64,000 nucleotides of DNA from Streptomyces marokkonensis (GTDB lineage: Bacteria > Actinomycetota > Actinomycetes > Streptomycetales > Streptomycetaceae): contig NZ_VSKS01000003.1 of assembly GCF_008312835.1 (NCBI RefSeq), forward strand, positions 434,001 through 498,000. The letters run 5' to 3'. The translations under genes and the position numbers were made by a program. This document shows positions 61,159 to 64,000 of this stretch, piece by piece. Each line of letters opens with the position of its first letter. Position 1 is the stretch's first letter. The notes under the pieces were generated by a model that was not told the DNA's origin, searched no databases, and saw nothing but the letters and a program-made list of their open reading frames with translations.

Positions 61159-61287
61159 GCCCCGCGCCGGGCCGAGTCCACCGCCCGGCGCCGCACACCG
61201 GCATAGTGTCCTGGACGGCGGATCGGACCGGCAACGGGCATGCGACCGGACGGAGTTCGCGAACAGTGACGTATGAGGGAGGGCAGG

Positions 61288-62202
61288 GTGGAGCTGCGGG
61301 ACATCGAGATCTTCCTCGCGCTGGCCGAGGAACTGCACTTCGGCCGTACCGCCGAGCGACTGCACATCTCCCAGGCACGGGTGAGCCAGGCCATAGCCAA
61401 GCAGGAACGCCGTATCGGCGCCGCCCTGTTCGAACGAACGAGCCGACGGGTGGTCCTCACCCCGATCGGTGCCCGTCTGCGCGAAGACCTCGAGGCCGGA
61501 TACTCACGCATCCGGGAGGGCCTGGAAACCGCGGCCACCGCGGCACGCGGCACTCACGGCATCCTCACCCTCGGCACCATGGGCGCGCTCGCACACGACA
61601 TCGCCGACGTCACCGCTCGTTTCACGTCCCGCTACCCGTCCTGTGAACTGCGGTTCCGCGAGACGCGGATAGGCGATCCCTTCCGGCAGTTGCGATCAGG
61701 GGAAGTCGACCTGGCACTCATCTGGCTCCCGGTCCGCGAACCCGACCTCACCGTGGGGCCGGTGCTGCGCGCCCGGCCGCTGGTCCTGCTGGTCGGCGCC
61801 TGCCATCCGCTCGCCCGGCGCTCCTCGGTGCGCATGGAGGACCTGGGTGACTGCACCGTGCTGATGCCGTCGGGCCCGGTGCCGGACTACTGGTACGAGG
61901 CCCTCGTCCCCACCCGCACCCCCGGTGGGCGCCCTGTCCCGCGGGGCCCGCGGGTGGCCACCTGGCAGGAGGGCCTGGCGGCGGTCGCGAGGGGCCAGTT
62001 CGTCACGCCCGTGCAGGCGGAGGCCGCGCTCTATTACCGCTGGCCGGATCTCGTCTACCTGCCCATCCAGGACGCTCCGCTCGGCGAGTGGGCCCTGGTG
62101 TGGCGGACCGCCGGCGAAACCGCCCTGCTGCGCGCCTTCGTCCAGTCGGCCCAGGACACACTCGACGAACAGGCCGCCGCGAGCGCATCCGGTGCGTCAT
62201 AA
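61288..62202 (+). CDS. LysR family transcriptional regulator
   Basis: A 304-residue regulator. The N-terminal winged helix reads ELRDIEIFLALAEELHFGRTAERLHISQARVSQAIAKQERRIGAALFER. The effector domain begins near residue 90 (GILTLGTMGALAHDIADVTARF). GTG 61288 follows AGGGAGGG by a good distance; ATG 61273 would add five residues and lie within that site. Target genes are uncertain: the VOC and acetyltransferase genes follow on the same strand. Confidence 0.92.
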   Translation: MELRDIEIFLALAEELHFGRTAERLHISQARVSQAIAKQERRIGAALFERTSRRVVLTPIGARLREDLEAGYSRIREGLETAATAARGTHGILTLGTMGALAHDIADVTARFTSRYPSCELRFRETRIGDPFRQLRSGEVDLALIWLPVREPDLTVGPVLRARPLVLLVGACHPLARRSSVRMEDLGDCTVLMPSGPVPDYWYEALVPTRTPGGRPVPRGPRVATWQEGLAAVARGQFVTPVQAEAALYYRWPDLVYLPIQDAPLGEWALVWRTAGETALLRAFVQSAQDTLDEQAAASASGAS

Positions 62203-62271
62203 GCACCGAGTTATGGACCGATCCGAAGAATGCGGTTGATCACGACGCGGGCAACGGGAAGCGTGTGGCGC

Positions 62272-62673
62272 ATGACCTCACCGGCAAGGATCACCGCGTC
62301 CACCCTCTCGCTCACCGTCGACGACGTCGCCGCCTCGCACGCCTTCTTCACCACACATCTCGGTTACAGGGAAGTGATGGCGGCCGACGGGTTCGCCTCG
62401 CTGGAGCGGGACGACGAAGCCCTCTCCGTCGTGCTGCTGCGACGCGGCTCGGAGGTGTTGCCCGAGGGATTCCGTGACCAGCACGCGGCCGGACTGATCG
62501 TCGCCCTCACCGTCGACGACCTCGCCTCGGAGCACGACCGGCTTCGGTCCGAGGGCGTCGTGGTCACCATGCCGCCGCGTGAGGAGCCGTGGGGGGAGAA
62601 GCTCTTCCAGGTGACCGACCCCAACGGGGTCGTCATCCAGTTCGTCGAATGGACCACCCAGGAAACGGCCTGA
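62272..62673 (+). CDS. VOC family (glyoxalase/bleomycin-resistance-like) protein
   Basis: A 133-residue two-module VOC protein: STLSLTVDDVAASHAFFTTHLGY and ALTVDDLASEHDRLRSEGVV...FQVTDPNGVVIQFVEW. Metal-ligand positions appear only partly kept (a Glu near the C-terminus in VEW), so it may be a binding protein rather than an enzyme. ATG 62272 is chosen because the first module begins soon after; the longer frame to 62230 adds an unconserved stretch. It is 27 bp from the next gene. Confidence 0.88.
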   Translation: MTSPARITASTLSLTVDDVAASHAFFTTHLGYREVMAADGFASLERDDEALSVVLLRRGSEVLPEGFRDQHAAGLIVALTVDDLASEHDRLRSEGVVVTMPPREEPWGEKLFQVTDPNGVVIQFVEWTTQETA

Positions 62674-62700
62674 GGGCCGTGCTGTTGAGGAGCCGCACCC

Positions 62701-63336
62701 ATGACACCCGACCCCTCCGTGATCCATCCGCTGCCCGAACACGAGCGGGTGGTGCTGCTGAAGCCCCTGGTCACCGATCCGCGTATCCAGGTGGGTGAGT
62801 TCACGTACTACGACGACCCCGACGGGGCCACCGAGTTCGAGCACCGCAACGTCCTGTACGCCTACGGTCCCGAACGCCTGGTGATCGGCAAGTTCTGCGC
62901 GATCGCCACCGGCACGCGCTTCCTGATGGCCGGCGCCGAGCACCCCACCGTGGGCGTCTCCACCTTCCCCTTCACGATGTTCGGCGGCACCTGGGCCGAC
63001 CGCACCCTCGACATCATCACCGCACTGCCCGGCCGCGGTGACACGATCGTGGGCAACGACGTGTGGTTCGGCCGTGGAGTCACCGTCATGCCGGGAGTGA
63101 CGATCGGAGACGGAGCGATCATCGCGACCGGTGCCGTGGTCACCTCGGACGTGGCTCCCTACACCGTCGTCGGTGGCAACCCGGCACGACACATCAAGAG
63201 CCGGTACGACGACGAGGACGTCGCCCGTCTGCTGCGCGCGGCCTGGTGGGACTGGCCCGTCGACCTGATCACCGAGCATGTCCGCACCCTCATGCACGGC
63301 ACCCCCGCCGACATCGCGGCCGTCGCCGGAGCATAG
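62701..63336 (+). CDS. CatB/Vat-type O-acetyltransferase (left-handed beta-helix)
   Basis: A 211-residue hexapeptide-repeat acetyltransferase of the xenobiotic (XAT) class. [22 protein letters not shown] contains the catalytic His (AEHPT), and hexapeptide turns run through [37 protein letters not shown], ending with the [17 protein letters not shown] loop typical of VatD and CatB. Such enzymes O-acetylate streptogramin A or chloramphenicol, but many chromosomal members have unknown substrates. ATG 62701 follows GAGGAG. Confidence 0.9.
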   Translation: MTPDPSVIHPLPEHERVVLLKPLVTDPRIQVGEFTYYDDPDGATEFEHRNVLYAYGPERLVIGKFCAIATGTRFLMAGAEHPTVGVSTFPFTMFGGTWADRTLDIITALPGRGDTIVGNDVWFGRGVTVMPGVTIGDGAIIATGAVVTSDVAPYTVVGGNPARHIKSRYDDEDVARLLRAAWWDWPVDLITEHVRTLMHGTPADIAAVAGA

Positions 63337-63559
63337 CCCGGCGGCCGCGGGCGACGAGACCCCTGCGTGGCCGTGGCAGGGGCATGCGGCAGAGCCGGAC
63401 GGGACAGTGGCCCCCGCCGAAGGAGCAGCCTCCCTTCCTGTCCGGCCGCGTCTCGGCGAGACACGGAACAGAGCCTGCCGTCGAGAACGGTGGGGGTGTT
63501 GTCTATCGTCTCCCAGTGCGAAGAAACGTGGTGCCCGTCCGCGGAGCGGAGGGCTCGGG

Positions 63560-64000
63560 GTGGTGACGCGGCGATGGCCGCGTCTGCGGCATCCGGCGCA
63601 GGTCGTCGTGGCGGGCTTCGCCACGGCCATCGCGGCCGGCACCGGCCTGCTGATGCTGCCGGTGGCGAAGGCCGGGCCGGGCGGCGCGAGTGTGCTGGAG
63701 GCGCTGTTCACCTCCACCTCCGCGGTGTGCGTGACCGGCCTGATCGTGGTGGACACCCCCGTCCACTGGAGCGGATTCGGGCAGGCGGTGATCCTGGGGC
63801 TCATCCAGGTGGGTGGCTTCGGCATCATGACCTTCGCCTCCCTGCTGGTCCTGCTGGTGTCCCACCGCATCGGCCTGAAGGCGCGGCTGACGGCCGCCGC
63901 GGAGACCAAGACCCTGGGACTGGGGGACGTCCGCTCCGTCGTGACCGGTGTGGTCAAGGTCAGCCTGCTGCTGGAGGCGGTCACCGCGCTGGTGCTGACC
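63560..64000 (+). CDS. TrkH/KtrB-type potassium transporter subunit (5' part; runs off the window)
   Basis: A frame open from GTG 63560 (or GTG 63563) to the end of the window, 147 codons. It encodes a Trk/Ktr membrane subunit: a first helix (VVVAGFATAIAAGTGLLMLPVA), the first pore loop FTSTSAVCVTGLIVVDT with the CVTG filter glycine, then IQVGGFGIMTFASLLVLLV. GGAGGG at 63548-63553 is the ribosome site. It would take up K+ with a TrkA/KtrA partner, which is expected downstream, beyond the window. Potassium homeostasis also fits the nearby antiporter. Confidence 0.9.
   Translation, partial: MVTRRWPRLRHPAQVVVAGFATAIAAGTGLLMLPVAKAGPGGASVLEALFTSTSAVCVTGLIVVDTPVHWSGFGQAVILGLIQVGGFGIMTFASLLVLLVSHRIGLKARLTAAAETKTLGLGDVRSVVTGVVKVSLLLEAVTALVLT

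Noticed and set aside
1-64000. tRNA, rRNA, CRISPR arrays, insertion sequences, prophage or attachment sites
   Set aside because: No T-loop-type GTTCRANYC with acceptor stem, no regularly spaced repeats of CRISPR size, no transposase or integrase frame was seen. A systematic tRNAscan and CRISPR search was not possible.

Overview
The window is chromosomal DNA of a Streptomyces or close relative. GC content is very high throughout, GTG and TTG starts are common, several genes carry a TANNNT element 6-8 nt before the start codon and look leaderless, and many families are typical of the genus (DUF2617, DUF3151, DUF397 with XRE/DUF5753, DUF5063, SLATT, SigE-family sigma factor). The gene order matches, from memory, the core region of S. 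coelicolor running from the kynurenine genes past purA to recR, ask-asd and a sigma factor.

Layout. 1-8.4 kb: a kynurenine/methionine-type aminotransferase (-), a Gly/Cys-rich membrane protein, DUF2617, a membrane-anchored spermidine-synthase-like protein, a CoxG-like protein, aldose epimerase, pyrE and class II fructose-bisphosphate aldolase. 8.5-13.6 kb: an MFS exporter, DUF3151, then tryptophan catabolism to anthranilate (2,3-dioxygenase, kynureninase, alpha/beta-hydrolase formamidase). 13.7-20 kb: a secreted alpha/beta hydrolase, an acyltransferase-3 and two tandem paralogous NarL-type two-component systems. 20-25 kb: a P450, a Uma2-type nuclease, and an ABC exporter divergent from a MarR-type regulator. 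25.1-27.4 kb: a degenerate diacylglycerol-kinase-like gene divergent from purA.

27.6-32.6 kb holds the most interesting locus: a small EACC1-type protein coupled to a 1509-residue protein with a caspase-like protease, a STAND NTPase, a transmembrane segment and a large WD40 array. This has the architecture of a bacterial NTP-dependent conflict (immunity or programmed-death) system. 32.6-43.7 kb: an unknown protein, a GntR regulator with a class III aminotransferase, a PfpI/MarR operon with doubled operators, a Ser/Thr kinase, a phosphate-binding-protein-like membrane protein behind a PHO-box-like site, a SLATT effector-type membrane protein, and ybaB-recR-DUF5063.

43.7-49.7 kb: a secreted cationic peptide next to a small membrane protein (possible bacteriocin/immunity pair), an XRE/DUF397 pair, ask (with an internal beta-subunit start) and asd, then a SigE-family sigma factor. 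The sigma leader carries three dyads spaced exactly 22 bp apart and an ECF-like promoter. 49.7-59.4 kb: a putative sigma partner, SURF1, an S9 peptidase, a two-RCK membrane protein, a permease with TIGR03943 protein, a zinc-ribbon protein and an unknown membrane protein. 59.8-64 kb: a CPA2 antiporter beside a truncated RCK_C remnant, a LysR regulator, a VOC protein, a CatB/Vat-like acetyltransferase, and the start of a TrkH/KtrB potassium transporter that runs off the window. The antiporter, RCK remnant and TrkH-like gene give this end an ion-homeostasis theme.
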